From: Deinococcus aquaticus
Lineage (GTDB): Bacteria > Deinococcota > Deinococci > Deinococcales > Deinococcaceae
NCBI RefSeq assembly: GCF_028622095.1
Contig: NZ_CP115165.1
Location: forward strand, 434,001 to 498,000
Reading direction: 5' to 3'
Length of the DNA stretch: 64,000 nucleotides
Positions 42,262 through 55,145 of the stretch are shown here, in pieces. Below the pieces are notes generated by a model. That model was given only the letters and a program-made list of their open reading frames with translations. It was not told where the DNA came from and ran no database searches. Numbering within the stretch: the first letter of the stretch is position 1; each line of letters opens with the position of its first letter. Both the position numbers and the translations under genes were made by a program.

Positions 42262-42546
42262 TCAGTCTTCGCTGATCGTCACGCCTTTCCAGAAGGCGAT
42301 GCGGCCAGTGATCTGCCGGGCGGCGTCCTTGGGTGTGGGGTAGTACCACGCGGCGTCGCGGTTGTCCTGCCCACCGACCCGCAGGGTGTGGTAGCTGGCC
42401 TCGCCCTTCCAGGGGCAGGTGCTGTGGGTGTCGCTGGGAATCAGGTAGGCGGGGTTGACGCTGTCGGCCGGGAAGTAATGGTTGCCTTCCACGACCACGG
42501 TATCTGCGGACTGCGCGATGACCTCTCCGTTCCAGGTGGCTTTCAT
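42262..42546 (-). CDS. DUF427 domain protein
   Basis: A 94-residue single-domain protein. THSTCPWKGEASYHTL matches the conserved DUF427 core with its Cys and Trp, and AAWYYPTPKDAA ends the domain as usual. The biochemical role is unknown. TACCCT (42554-42559, complement) lies 7 nt before the ATG, so the message is leaderless. It is divergent from the amylase gene. Confidence 0.85.
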   Translation of the reverse strand: MKATWNGEVIAQSADTVVVEGNHYFPADSVNPAYLIPSDTHSTCPWKGEASYHTLRVGGQDNRDAAWYYPTPKDAARQITGRIAFWKGVTISED

Positions 42547-42627
42547 GCCGCTCAGGGTAGGGGGCCGGGGGCGGGTGGACTGTCAGCGGGGCTGCGCAGT
42601 GCCGGCCGCGTGAGGATTCGGTGAAGG

Positions 42628-42680
42628 TTGACTTTCGGAAGCGCTTCCCTTTGAAATGAAGGTACACATGAAACGCTTCC
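42628..42680 (+). promoter_or_regulatory. Amylase promoter with two LacI-family operator candidates
   Basis: TTGACT (42628-42633) and TGAAAT (42652-42657) form a promoter with an 18-bp spacer. Between them lies the perfect 12-bp palindrome GGAAGCGCTTCC (42637-42648) with the central CG typical of LacI/GalR operators. A second near-copy, TGAAACGCTTCC (42669-42680; 10 of 12 identical), overlaps the start codon. The centres are 32 bp apart, about three helical turns. Repression by a sugar-responsive LacI-family protein is likely; its gene is not in the window. Confidence 0.72.
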
Positions 42681-45600
42681 ATACGCTCGGGCGCGCTGGC
42701 GCCCTGACGGCCCTCACGCTGTCCCTGTCGGCCTGCAGTCTGTTCAAATCCCCGGTCGAAACCGCCCGCGTCTGGCAGGACGAGGTCATCTACTTCGCCA
42801 TGACTGACCGTTTCGCAAACGGAAACACCGCCAACGACAACGGCCCCAACCGGGACGCCGGGGACCGCGCCGACCGTACCAATCCCCTGGCGTGGCAGGG
42901 CGGTGACTTCGCCGGCCTGAAAGCGAAGATCGACGACGGGTACTTTAAGCGCATGGGGTTCACGGCGCTGTGGATCACGCCCGTCGTGTTGCAGGTGCCG
43001 GCCATTCCCGTCGGGGACGGCCCCAACCAGGGCAAGACGTTCGCCGGGTACCACGGATACTGGGCCGAGGATTTCAGGAAGATCGACCCGCACTTCGGGA
43101 CCCTGGACGAGTACCGCGCGCTGATCGACGCGGCGCACCGCAACGGCCTGAAAGTCATTCAGGACATCGTCGTGAACCACGCCGGGTACGGGGCGACCCT
43201 CACGAAAACGAACCCTGAGTGGTTCAACACGCCAGAGGACTGCAAGGCGTCGGGCAACAAGACCACGGACTGCGACCTGGCGGGCCTGCCGGACTTCAAG
43301 CAGGACCTCCCGGCCGTCACGGCGTACCTGAACGACTTCGTGAAGTACTGGCGCACCGAGACCGGCATCGACGGCCTGCGGATCGATACCATGAAGCACG
43401 TCCCGGACGCGTACTGGAAGCAGTTCTTCGCGGCGGGCGGGGCGGGCGACCCGGCGAAGATCTGGTCGGTCGGCGAGGTGTTCGACGGCAACCCCGCGTA
43501 CCTGGCGCGGTTCATGGACGAACTGGGATCGCCCAGCGTGTTCGATTTCGCCCTGCACTTCGCGTTCAAGGACCAGATGAGCAGCGCCGGCGGCAACCTC
43601 GACCGCGTAGCGGACGTGTTCGCGCAGGACGGCGCGTACCGCGACCCGACGCGCCTGACGACCTTCGTGGACAACCACGACGTGCGCCGCTTCGTCAGTG
43701 AGGTCACGGAGCGGGGCGGCACCGCCGCGCAGGCCGCCGAGCGGCTGGACATGGCGCTGTCCACCATGTACTTCTCGCGCGGGACGCCCAGCGTGTGGCA
43801 GGGCACCGAGATCGCGCAGGCCGGGCTGGGCGACCCGTACGGCAACACCCTGGGGCAGGGCAACCGCGAACCCATGGACTTTGCGCGGCTGGCAGGCAGC
43901 GCCCTGGACGAGCGTCTGGGCGCGCTGGCACAGGCCCGCACCCGCTACCGCGCCCTGACACGCGGCGCGCAGCAGGAACTCTGGCGGCCGAACGGCGGCG
44001 CGCCCATCCTGGCGTACCGGCGCGTGGTGAGTGGCGTGACGGGCGCGGCCGGGCAACCGGTGGTATTCGTGGTGAACGGCGGGGATGCGCCCGTGGACCT
44101 GAGCACCCTGGGAAGCGGCGGCATTCCGCTGCTGGGCACCTTCGCGGGCGGCGCCCTGACCGAGGTGACCGGGAAGGCCAGCACCCTAAGCGTCAGCGGG
44201 GGACGGCTGACCGGCACGGTCCCGGCGCGCAGCGTGCTGGCCGTGACCGCCCAGGCTGGTGCGGGCAGCAGCGGCACCGTGAACCCGGCCCTGCCGGAAC
44301 TGAGCGGCCTGAAGGTCACGGCGGGCGACGGGGCCGCCGAGCTGAGCTGGACGCCCGCCACGAACCCGGCCGTCAGCGGGTACCGCGTGTACGTGAAAGC
44401 GGCGGGCGGCAGCGAACGCCTGCTGAACTTCGCGCCCATTCCGGCCGCGCAGGCGTCGCTGCTGGCGCGCGGCCTGACGAACGAGGCCGCCACGACCTTC
44501 CGGGTGGTCACGGTAGACAGCGCCGGCACCGAGAGCCGGGGCGTGAGCGTGACCGGCACGCCCAGCGAGAAGAACACCGTGCCCGTCACGTTCAGCGTGG
44601 ACGCCCGCAGCCAGGGCAACGGCCCCATTGAGCTGCGCCGCTTCGATACCGGCAGCCAGATCGAGTACCCCATGACGCAGGACACGCGCGGGCAGTGGAA
44701 GACCACGCTGAACCTCCCGCTGTTCCGCGAGGTGAAGTTCAAGTACGGAAACGATGCACCCGGCGCGAAGAACAGCGGCTACGAGGGCCCCGGCCAGGGC
44801 GACCGCAGCCTGCTGGTGCGCGGCGGCGCGGCGTCCAGCGGCACGTACGACTTCACCGAGAAGCCCGCCCCGACCACCTTCATCGAGGGCACCGTCAATG
44901 GGGGGGCCGGGCCACTGGGCGGCGCGCTGGTCGAGGCCAGCAGTCAGCCCGCCGGGGGGCAGACCGGCGCTGACCCATCCCTGAACTACGCCCTGACCTT
45001 CCCGGACGGCCGGTACGTCCTGCCCGCCCCGGCCGGAACGCACACGCTGCGGGCCAGCGCGGACGGCTTCGAGGCGGCCACGCAGGACGCGGCGGCCCCG
45101 CAGACCGGCGTGAACTTCACGCTGAGTGCCCTGAGCGGCACGGTCGTCGGGAAGTACCGCATCGACGGCAAACTGAATGACTGGACCGCCCCGAAAGCGG
45201 ACGTGCAGAGCCCCGCCGCCGGGACCTTCGGCGCGGACAACAACTTCCAGAACCTGCGGATCGACAGTGACGCACAGTACCTGTACCTGGGCTATCGCTA
45301 CCGCGTGGCGGGCAACTCGGCCGTCGTGTACCTGGATACCGCCCCCGGCGGCGCCGCGCAGGCTGACAGCTTCGACGCCTGGAAACGCGCCGCGACCTTC
45401 AGCGGAGCCATGGGCGGCGTGGACGCCTTCATTGCCCGCTACGAGAATCAGGCCCCGGAACTGCGGCTGGTGGGCAGCGCGGCGGCCACCAGCGTGGTGG
45501 GCAGCGGCGCGTACACCGCCGTGAGCACCGGCACCCTGCCCGAACAGACGGTCGAGATGGCCATCCCCTGGGCGGCGCTGGGCCTCAGCGGCGCGCCGGC

Positions 45601-45757
45601 CGCCGGCGTGAACGTGGTGGGCGGTATTTTTGGCGGGGACGGGTATGGGGCCGGGGACATCATCCCGGATACGGGCAGCACCCCGGCCGGCGCGAACAGC
45701 ACCAACTGCGCGGACTCGTGCAGAGCGACCTTTACTGCTCCCGTCCGGGTGCCGTAA
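42668..45757 (+). CDS. Lipoprotein alpha-amylase family (GH13) enzyme with C-terminal accessory domains
   Basis: A 1029-residue surface enzyme for starch-type glucans. Signal peptide with lipobox LSAC (Cys23). The GH13 barrel (about 35-480) has nucleophile Asp240 (GLRIDT), acid/base Glu270 (GEVFDG) and Asp338 (FVDNHD). Next come a fibronectin III-like domain (about 545-635), a CBM20-like starch-binding region (about 640-735), a carboxypeptidase-regulatory-like domain (about 740-820) and a C-terminal domain starting YRIDGKLNDW, as in glucodextranase-type and DOMON-like modules. The second ATG (42668) is chosen because AAGG is 5 nt upstream; the first ATG (42656) sits in the -10 region. Expression is probably repressed through the two operators. 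Confidence 0.88.
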   Translation: MKRFHTLGRAGALTALTLSLSACSLFKSPVETARVWQDEVIYFAMTDRFANGNTANDNGPNRDAGDRADRTNPLAWQGGDFAGLKAKIDDGYFKRMGFTALWITPVVLQVPAIPVGDGPNQGKTFAGYHGYWAEDFRKIDPHFGTLDEYRALIDAAHRNGLKVIQDIVVNHAGYGATLTKTNPEWFNTPEDCKASGNKTTDCDLAGLPDFKQDLPAVTAYLNDFVKYWRTETGIDGLRIDTMKHVPDAYWKQFFAAGGAGDPAKIWSVGEVFDGNPAYLARFMDELGSPSVFDFALHFAFKDQMSSAGGNLDRVADVFAQDGAYRDPTRLTTFVDNHDVRRFVSEVTERGGTAAQAAERLDMALSTMYFSRGTPSVWQGTEIAQAGLGDPYGNTLGQGNREPMDFARLAGSALDERLGALAQARTRYRALTRGAQQELWRPNGGAPILAYRRVVSGVTGAAGQPVVFVVNGGDAPVDLSTLGSGGIPLLGTFAGGALTEVTGKASTLSVSGGRLTGTVPARSVLAVTAQAGAGSSGTVNPALPELSGLKVTAGDGAAELSWTPATNPAVSGYRVYVKAAGGSERLLNFAPIPAAQASLLARGLTNEAATTFRVVTVDSAGTESRGVSVTGTPSEKNTVPVTFSVDARSQGNGPIELRRFDTGSQIEYPMTQDTRGQWKTTLNLPLFREVKFKYGNDAPGAKNSGYEGPGQGDRSLLVRGGAASSGTYDFTEKPAPTTFIEGTVNGGAGPLGGALVEASSQPAGGQTGADPSLNYALTFPDGRYVLPAPAGTHTLRASADGFEAATQDAAAPQTGVNFTLSALSGTVVGKYRIDGKLNDWTAPKADVQSPAAGTFGADNNFQNLRIDSDAQYLYLGYRYRVAGNSAVVYLDTAPGGAAQADSFDAWKRAATFSGAMGGVDAFIARYENQAPELRLVGSAAATSVVGSGAYTAVSTGTLPEQTVEMAIPWAALGLSGAPAAGVNVVGGIFGGDGYGAGDIIPDTGSTPAGANSTNCADSCRATFTAPVRVP

Positions 45758-45797
45758 GGAAGCCAGGGCCGGCGCGGCCCGTACACTGAAGGAACCT

Positions 45798-45825
45798 GCG
45801 GGAGGTGCGGTCAACGGCCTCCCGC
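45798..45825. terminator. Hairpin after amylase gene
   Basis: An 8-bp GC stem (45798-45805 with 45818-45825) and 12-nt loop lie between the amylase gene and the phosphate genes. There is only a weak T-run. Confidence 0.5.
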
Positions 45826-45888
45826 CTTACTTGCTCCGCCCGGGCTGACATTCCCATGACATTCCGGCGGACAATCAGGAGGATTGTC

Positions 45889-46527
45889 ATGGTTCTATCT
45901 AAATTCATGCCCAGCAACCCCAAATTCAGCCAGAAGTTCGCTGAAGCCGCCCGCAACGCCCACGCCACCGCCACGGCGCTCGTGGACCTGCTGGAGAACT
46001 ACACCGACGTGGACGCCAAGGTGCAGAAGGTCCGCGACCTGGAACACGAGGGCGACCGCCTGACCGGCGAGATCACCAACCTGCTGGCCGAATCGTTCAT
46101 CGTGCCGTTCGACCGGGAAGACATCATCAGCCTGAACAACGAACTCGACGACCTCGTGGACGACATGGAAGACGCCGCGCGCAAACTCAGCCTGTACGGC
46201 ATCGAGAAACCCCTGCCGCAGATGGCGCAACTGGCCCGCGTGGTCGAGCAGCAGTGCGCGCTGCTGGCCCAGGGCATGCCGCTGATCGAGAACAAGGGAC
46301 AGCTGGGCGAACTGGCCCGCATCGCCCGCGAGATCCGCGCGCTCGAAGACCAGGGCGACACCATCAGCGACGAGGTCCAGCGTCACCTGTACGACGGCGT
46401 GAACGACGTGCCGGGCATGATCCGCGCCATGCGCGGCGGCGAGATCGTGGCCCTGATCGAGGACGCCAGCGATCAGGCGCAGCGGGTCGCCAAGACCGTC
46501 GAAAGCATCCTGCTGAAGAACGCCTGA
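45889..46527 (+). CDS. DUF47 (PhoU-like) phosphate transport accessory protein
   Basis: A 212-residue all-helical PhoU/DUF47 protein. Acidic helices contain the E/D-xxx-D patterns LEHEGDRLTGEI and LEDQGDTISDEV, which bind metals in the family. DUF47 proteins are encoded next to Pit transporters and are thought to regulate them, as here with a 19-bp gap. The ATG at 45889 follows AGGAGGA by 5 nt; the upstream in-frame extension is not needed. Confidence 0.87.
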   Translation: MVLSKFMPSNPKFSQKFAEAARNAHATATALVDLLENYTDVDAKVQKVRDLEHEGDRLTGEITNLLAESFIVPFDREDIISLNNELDDLVDDMEDAARKLSLYGIEKPLPQMAQLARVVEQQCALLAQGMPLIENKGQLGELARIAREIRALEDQGDTISDEVQRHLYDGVNDVPGMIRAMRGGEIVALIEDASDQAQRVAKTVESILLKNA

Positions 46528-46546
46528 GCGCTGGGACCGGACTGTT

Positions 46547-47542
<996 letters not shown>

Positions 47543-47630
47543 GTGCCGCCTACCAGAAGCTGAAGTTGGGGGAGGACGAGCGCCGTGCGTGCGCCGTTCT
47601 CCCCCACTTCCTTGTAGCACCCTTCGGAGC

Positions 47631-48548
47631 TCAGCGTGGGATGCGTTCGCTCTGGCCGGGGGTGGCCTCGCCACGTAGCAGGGCCGCCAGGACCTCGGCG
47701 CCGCGCACCACGCCCAGCGCGGGGCGGCTGAACAGGGCGTTCGCGTCCACGGCCCACACCTGCCCCAGCGGCTGCTGCGGGTCCAGGGCCCGGGCGAACG
47801 CGACGTTGTCGCCCAGGCCGTACCCGCAGCACATGACGACCGTCACGTCGGGCCGCAGAGTCTCGATCTGCCCCCAGCTGGCGCGGCCCGAGTCGGTGCC
47901 AGCCGCGCCCAGCACGTTCACGCCGCCGGCCCGCTCGACCTGCCCGGGCACCCAGTGACCGCCGTAGAAGGGCGGGTCCGTCCATTCCAGCGTCAGGACG
48001 CGCGGCGCGTGCGTGGCGGGCGGCACGGCGTCCCAGCGGGTCTGGGCCTGCGCGGCCAGCGCCCCGGCGCGTTCCGGCACGCCAGCCGCCATCCCGAGCG
48101 CCCGCAGGTCGTCCAGAATGCCGCTCAGGTCGCGGCCCTCCAGGCTCAGGACGTTCGCGGCGGGCAGGCAGCCCGGCAGGTACCGCACGGCCGCCTCGAT
48201 GGTGCCGGGCGTGACGGCGCAGACCTCGCACACGCCCTGAGTGACCACCAGATCCGGGTTCAGAGCGTCCAGCAGCGGTCCGTCCACCTGATACAGCGCG
48301 CGGCCCTCGCGCACGGCGTCACTGACGGCCCGGTCGATCTCTGCCTGCGGGGCGGCGCTGTCCACGATGGACCGCGTGAGGACCGGCAGTCCCCGCGCCT
48401 GCGGGTGGTCGCAGGAGTGACTGACGCCCACCACCCGCCCGCCCAGACCCAGGTCGAACAGCAGGTCGGTGGCGCTGGGCAGCAGGCTCACGATCCGGGC
48501 GGGACCGGACGGCAGGCCGGGCGCTGTGGCGGGCTCGGAACGGGTCAT
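47631..48548 (-). CDS. BtuF-like cobalamin/metal-chelate binding protein without signal peptide
   Basis: A 305-residue protein of the BtuF/FepB binding fold, starting RIVSLLPSATDLL, with DLVVTQGVCEVCAV and PDVTVVMCCGYG. These Cys-containing segments are common in proteins labelled cobalamin-binding. The chosen start at 48548 is fixed by TACGCT (48555-48560, complement) 6 nt upstream. It leaves no signal peptide, so the protein may be cytoplasmic rather than an ABC receptor, and no permease genes are adjacent. The leaderless layout leaves no room for a cobalamin riboswitch. Confidence 0.75.
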   Translation of the reverse strand: MTRSEPATAPGLPSGPARIVSLLPSATDLLFDLGLGGRVVGVSHSCDHPQARGLPVLTRSIVDSAAPQAEIDRAVSDAVREGRALYQVDGPLLDALNPDLVVTQGVCEVCAVTPGTIEAAVRYLPGCLPAANVLSLEGRDLSGILDDLRALGMAAGVPERAGALAAQAQTRWDAVPPATHAPRVLTLEWTDPPFYGGHWVPGQVERAGGVNVLGAAGTDSGRASWGQIETLRPDVTVVMCCGYGLGDNVAFARALDPQQPLGQVWAVDANALFSRPALGVVRGAEVLAALLRGEATPGQSERIPR

Positions 48549-48614
48549 GTGCGTAGCGTAGAGCATCCGCTACGGGCGCAGGGCAGCAGGTGACGACCCT
48601 CCTCCGGACAGCGG

Positions 48615-48648
48615 GCAGGGCCCCCGCGCTGCCGTCCGGGGGCCCTGC
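48615..48648. other. Strong 12-bp perfect hairpin
   Basis: Bases 48615-48626 pair perfectly with 48637-48648 around a 10-nt loop in the 198-bp gap between two minus-strand genes. It may end transcription of the repetitive secreted protein gene, although the T-rich side faces the plus strand. Confidence 0.5.
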
Positions 48649-48746
48649 TGTCTCGCTGTCTCTCTGTCACTCACGTCTGCCTGCACGCTCTGGCCTTCCC
48701 TGCCTCCCGGAGGCTACCTGTCCGGTTCCCGCTCAGGGAAGGGGGC

Positions 48747-49187
48747 TCAGGGGCGGGTGGTGGTGCTGCTGCCGCTGGCGTCCACGTCGAGGTTCAGGGC
48801 GCCCGACAGGCCGCCGATCAGGCTGGCGCTGCCCGTGCCGTCGCTCCCGGTGTTGCTGCCGCTGGCGCTGCCGCCCAGCAGGCCGCTCAGGGCGCCGGAC
48901 AGGCCCACGTTCAGGCTACCCTCGCTGCTGGTGCTGCCGCCGTCCCGGTCGGTCGTGGTGGTGCTGCCACTGGCGTTCACGCCCACGTTCAGGGCGCTGT
49001 CGACCGCGCCGAGCAGGCTGGCGCTGCCCGCGCCGTCACTGCCCTGGGTCTGGCCCGCGAGGACCGTGCCCAGTCCGGCGCCGAGGTTCACGCCGACGCT
49101 GCCGGTGCTGCTGCTGGTCTGAGCCGAGGCAGCACCGGCGATCAGGGCGAGGGCGGTCAGGGCGGTCATCATCTTGGTCTTGATCAT
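48747..49187 (-). CDS. Secreted Gly/Ser-rich repetitive protein
   Basis: A 146-residue protein with a signal peptide ending near AGAASA. The mature part is almost wholly Gly, Ser, Leu, Thr and Asn. An approximately 30-residue unit is repeated: GSDGAGSASLLGAVDSALNV... and GSDGTGSASLIGGLSGALNL..., each followed by ASGS and a Thr/Ser run. It has no Cys. I recognise no family; the composition suggests an extracellular or cell-surface structural protein. AGGAGGA lies 6 nt before the ATG. The 269-bp gap upstream holds no other gene I can see. Confidence 0.7.
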   Translation of the reverse strand: MIKTKMMTALTALALIAGAASAQTSSSTGSVGVNLGAGLGTVLAGQTQGSDGAGSASLLGAVDSALNVGVNASGSTTTTDRDGGSTSSEGSLNVGLSGALSGLLGGSASGSNTGSDGTGSASLIGGLSGALNLDVDASGSSTTTRP

Positions 49188-49456
49188 GGTGGTTCCTCCT
49201 GAGACAGATGATGCGCGGGCCGTGTGGCACGACCTTGAGAGGATCGCGGTGGCCCTTGTGGCTTGCGCCGCCCGCTCTCATGACGGCCGGGGCAGGCCGG
49301 GCGCCGGAAAGAACGTGTGGCACGCTCACTCCCGCTGACCCCGTACCGCGCACCCGTCTGAGAGAACCGTTTATTTCCGCGCTGCGCGGTGTTTTCAGTG
49401 ATCCGATCCGGCTCGGACCGCATACGCACCCGCAGAGGAAGAAGGTGCGGGGCCAG

Positions 49457-50233
<777 letters not shown>

Positions 50234-50414
50234 GCCCCGCAGTGTAGAGCAGCCCGGCGCCGCCCGGCACGCACTGCGCGGAGGTTCGCGCATGAGGGAC
50301 GGCGGGCGGGGCTGCGTTCACGCCGCTCATGCGGGAGCGGTAGCCTGGGCTTCCACACAACCCGATCACACACCCCGACATCCCCCTCTTCTTTCCCCCA
50401 CCGGAGGTTGTTTC

Positions 50415-52340
<1,926 letters not shown>

Positions 52341-52352
52341 GAACAGCCGCAG

Positions 52353-52399
52353 AGGCAGTGGGAAGTGAAACGGGCGACCGCCTCACTTCACCACTGCCT
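52353..52399. terminator. Bidirectional terminator hairpin
   Basis: Stem 52353-52368 with 52383-52399 (16 bp, one bulged A) and a 14-nt loop lies between the convergent acs gene and the secreted-protein gene. Confidence 0.75.
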
Positions 52400-52415
52400 G
52401 CAACCTACACCTCGC

Positions 52416-53126
52416 TCAGCTGAAATCCCCGAGTTTCACGGGGATGGAGTACGCGCAGCTGGTGTCGGCCTCGGTGCGCAGCAGGAGATTCACGGTGTCG
52501 CTGGCACCCAGCCCGGCCTTCAGGGGTTCGAAGTAGTACACCAGGGTGCCGCTCCAGGTGCCGCCCTCCTGCTTGAAGTCGTTCACGTAGGTGCTTTTCA
52601 CGGGGGCGACGAGTTTGCCGTCCGCACCTTTTAGGCGCACGAGATACGCGGCGCGGGCTTTCTCGCTGGGGAGGCCCTGCACGGCGACGTCGATGCGCAG
52701 CTGACCGTCCGGGAGGCGTTTGCTGGTGAATTCCTCGCTCAGGGCGTCTTTCACGCTGAGGTTCCTGAAGTTGTCGCGGGCGTCCTGCGCGGCGAAGAAC
52801 AGCTGGTCGGCCTGTCCGCTGGCGGTCAGGGTGACGGGGCGGCTGCCCTTCGCGTAGTCCTGCGGGGCGGCCAGCCAGTCGGTCACGCAGGCGGCGCCGC
52901 CGTCGAAGGCGGTCACGGCGTCAGGGCCGGCCTCGAACTGGCCGTCTTTGACCTTCAGGCTGGTGATCAGGTACGTGGGGACCGGGTCGCGGCGGCCGTA
53001 CGCGCCGTCAATGACGTTCCTGACGGTGGTGTCTTCCAGTTTCGGAACCCAGGCGTGGGCGGGCGCGGCCAGTAGCGCGGCGAGGGTCAGGGACAGGGTC
53101 AGGCGAGCGGGTGTGCGGATGCTCAT
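52416..53126 (-). CDS. Secreted hypothetical protein
   Basis: A 236-residue protein with a signal peptide (cleavage near PAHA). The mature part is mixed alpha/beta with a repeated Val/Asp-Gly beta pattern and two Cys residues (in AACVTDW and TSCAYSI) that could form a disulphide. The ATG at 53126 follows GGAGGT; an earlier in-frame ATG is less likely. The gene lies 84 bp after the TonB-position gene on the same strand and may be read through with it. I recognise no family. Confidence 0.65.
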   Translation of the reverse strand: MSIRTPARLTLSLTLAALLAAPAHAWVPKLEDTTVRNVIDGAYGRRDPVPTYLITSLKVKDGQFEAGPDAVTAFDGGAACVTDWLAAPQDYAKGSRPVTLTASGQADQLFFAAQDARDNFRNLSVKDALSEEFTSKRLPDGQLRIDVAVQGLPSEKARAAYLVRLKGADGKLVAPVKSTYVNDFKQEGGTWSGTLVYYFEPLKAGLGASDTVNLLLRTEADTSCAYSIPVKLGDFS

Positions 53127-53210
53127 GGGGACCTCCGGGAGAACGTGGGACACAGTGGGGCTGCGTACCGGGCATGAGGGCAGGTGAACGTGACGCGCAC
53201 CTGACCGGGT

Positions 53211-55145
53211 TCAGGTTTTGAGGTACACGACGCGGCAGGCCTGCCCGGCCGACCGGAACTGCGCGGCGGCCTCGGCCGGAAGGGTCACGTCCGTGTACAC
53301 CTTCGAGGTGGGCGCGAAGCGGTTGGGTTGAATGCGGGCGGCCTTCACGCGGGTGATGTTCTTGAAGGCGGACAGTTCCGCCTCGCTGGTCACGTAGGTG
53401 TGCAGGTTGCCTTCCTGCACGAGGCTGCTGCTGACACCCTTGATCAGCGCGGCGTCCGGCCAGACCTGCGCGCCGCCCTCGGCGTACACGATGCTGGTCA
53501 TGTCCCGCTGGAACGCCCCGAGGCCGCGCACGTCGATCACGACCGTGCAGGTCAGGGGCCGCGTTTCGCTGGCCGCGCCGCCCCCGCCACGCGCGACCGT
53601 TCCGGCCGCAGCGGCAGGCGCCTCGGACGCGCCGGTCCCGCCGGGGCCGCTGCGGGAAGCTGCGGCGGGGGCCGGGCCGTCCGCGCCGGGCGTGCTGTCG
53701 CTGCCCGTGCCGGACGCCCCCCGGCTGCCCTGCGCCGGGGCGGGGGCCGATCCGCCACCTGCCGGTCCGTCACCTGCTGCGCCGCCCGGCGTACGCGGAG
53801 CCGCGCTGGCTGCCGGAGTGCTGTCCCCGGCCGCCGGGGACGGAGTTCGCGCCGCCGCGCCGCCAGCGGGCTGGGTGGCCCCCGCCGGATCTGGAGCGGG
53901 AGTGGGTCGGGCAGCCTGGGCCGGTGCAGCGGCCGCCGGGCTGGCTGCCGGAGCCGTGGGGGTCGCCGCGACGGGAGCCGCCGGGGCCGCCGCCTGCGTG
54001 GGAGCCGGGGTGGTCGTGGGCCGCGCGGACGCCTGCGGGGCACTGCCGGTCGCGTTGCCGCTGTCGGCAGGCCCACTGGCCTGCGCGCGGCTGGGCGCGG
54101 CTGGGGCGGGCGCAGTGACGGGCGACGCGTCCGGCAGCGTGGCCCGGGCGGCACTCTCGGCCGGCGTGCCAGTAGGGGCCGGGCGGGACTGCGGGCGGGC
54201 CGGGATGGCCGTCGCGGTCGCCGGGTCCGGCGCAGCGGTGGGCCGGCCGGCCGCAGCGCGCGGCGCGGCGTCGGCGCTGCTGGCAGAGGCACTACTGGCG
54301 GACGCGGCGTCCTCCCGGCGTGGCAGGGCCGCCACCGATTCGGCCGCCACCGATTCAGCCGGGGCCGCACGAGCAGGCGTGCGGGCCTGCACGGCCGCCT
54401 CCGGCGTCTGCGGGTCCGGCGTCGTCACGGCCGGGGTGCGGGCAGGGGCCGCCGGGGCCGGGGCCTCCGGAATGGTCGCCTGGGCACCCGTGGCCGCAGC
54501 AGGAACCGGGTCGGATGGCGTGTCCGCCTGCGCTGATGTCTGGGCAGCCACCGGGGCAACCGGTTCGACCGGAGCCGGGGTGATCGGCTCGGGCGCGGCC
54601 TGCGCCGGGGTTCCCTGTACTGGGGTTCCCTGTGCCGGGCTGGCCGCCGGGGTCGGCGTGAGGTCGGGCGTGGGGGCCGGGTCTGCCGGGCCGGGTTGGG
54701 CGGGTTGCGGGGTGGCCGGGGCCGGACTGGCCGCGCGGGGCGCCTCAGCAGGCGGCGCGGACTCGGGTGGGGCCGGGTCGGGTGTGGCGGCCGGGGTGGG
54801 CGCTGGCGTCGGCTGCGGAGTGGGTTCCGCTTTCGCTTCTGGTTTCGTTTCCGGCTGGGACGGCGTCTGCCGGGGGTTCGTGGTTGCTCTGGGCGTGGGT
54901 GCTGGCGCGGGGGCCTGCGGAATGGCGGGCGTACTGAGGGGCGTGCTGGCAACTGGTGCGGCCAGCGTCACGACTTCCATGGGGGCGGTCGTCAGGTCTG
55001 GCGGCGCGGCGGGCGGCAGGGGCTGGGGGCGCAGCAGCAGCAGGCCGGTCAGCAGGGCCACGTGGACGGCGGCGGCCACCACGCCCGCCCGGACCTGCTC
55101 GCGCCGTTCGGGTGAGGACCGGCCGGGGTGCGGGGCGGTGGTCAC
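53211..55145 (-). CDS. Pro/Ala-rich membrane protein in TonB position
   Basis: A 644-residue protein. A cytoplasmic start with basic residues leads to one transmembrane helix (about 20-40), then a Pro/Ala/Thr-rich stretch of about 470 residues and a C-terminal domain of about 115 residues with two Cys. The layout is that of TonB or TolA, and the gene overlaps exbD by 4 nt. The end, beginning CTVVIDVRGLGAFQRDM, lacks the TonB YP-motif and instead resembles the LPP20/FlgT-like domain. The role as energy transducer is inferred from position. The GC-rich low-complexity stretch is prone to length variation. Confidence 0.65.
   Translation of the reverse strand: MTTAPHPGRSSPERREQVRAGVVAAAVHVALLTGLLLLRPQPLPPAAPPDLTTAPMEVVTLAAPVASTPLSTPAIPQAPAPAPTPRATTNPRQTPSQPETKPEAKAEPTPQPTPAPTPAATPDPAPPESAPPAEAPRAASPAPATPQPAQPGPADPAPTPDLTPTPAASPAQGTPVQGTPAQAAPEPITPAPVEPVAPVAAQTSAQADTPSDPVPAAATGAQATIPEAPAPAAPARTPAVTTPDPQTPEAAVQARTPARAAPAESVAAESVAALPRREDAASASSASASSADAAPRAAAGRPTAAPDPATATAIPARPQSRPAPTGTPAESAARATLPDASPVTAPAPAAPSRAQASGPADSGNATGSAPQASARPTTTPAPTQAAAPAAPVAATPTAPAASPAAAAPAQAARPTPAPDPAGATQPAGGAAARTPSPAAGDSTPAASAAPRTPGGAAGDGPAGGGSAPAPAQGSRGASGTGSDSTPGADGPAPAAASRSGPGGTGASEAPAAAAGTVARGGGGAASETRPLTCTVVIDVRGLGAFQRDMTSIVYAEGGAQVWPDAALIKGVSSSLVQEGNLHTYVTSEAELSAFKNITRVKAARIQPNRFAPTSKVYTDVTLPAEAAAQFRSAGQACRVVYLKT

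Noticed and set aside
48549..48746. Cobalamin riboswitch before the BtuF-like gene
   Set aside because: The gene is leaderless and no B12-box-like sequence was seen upstream.
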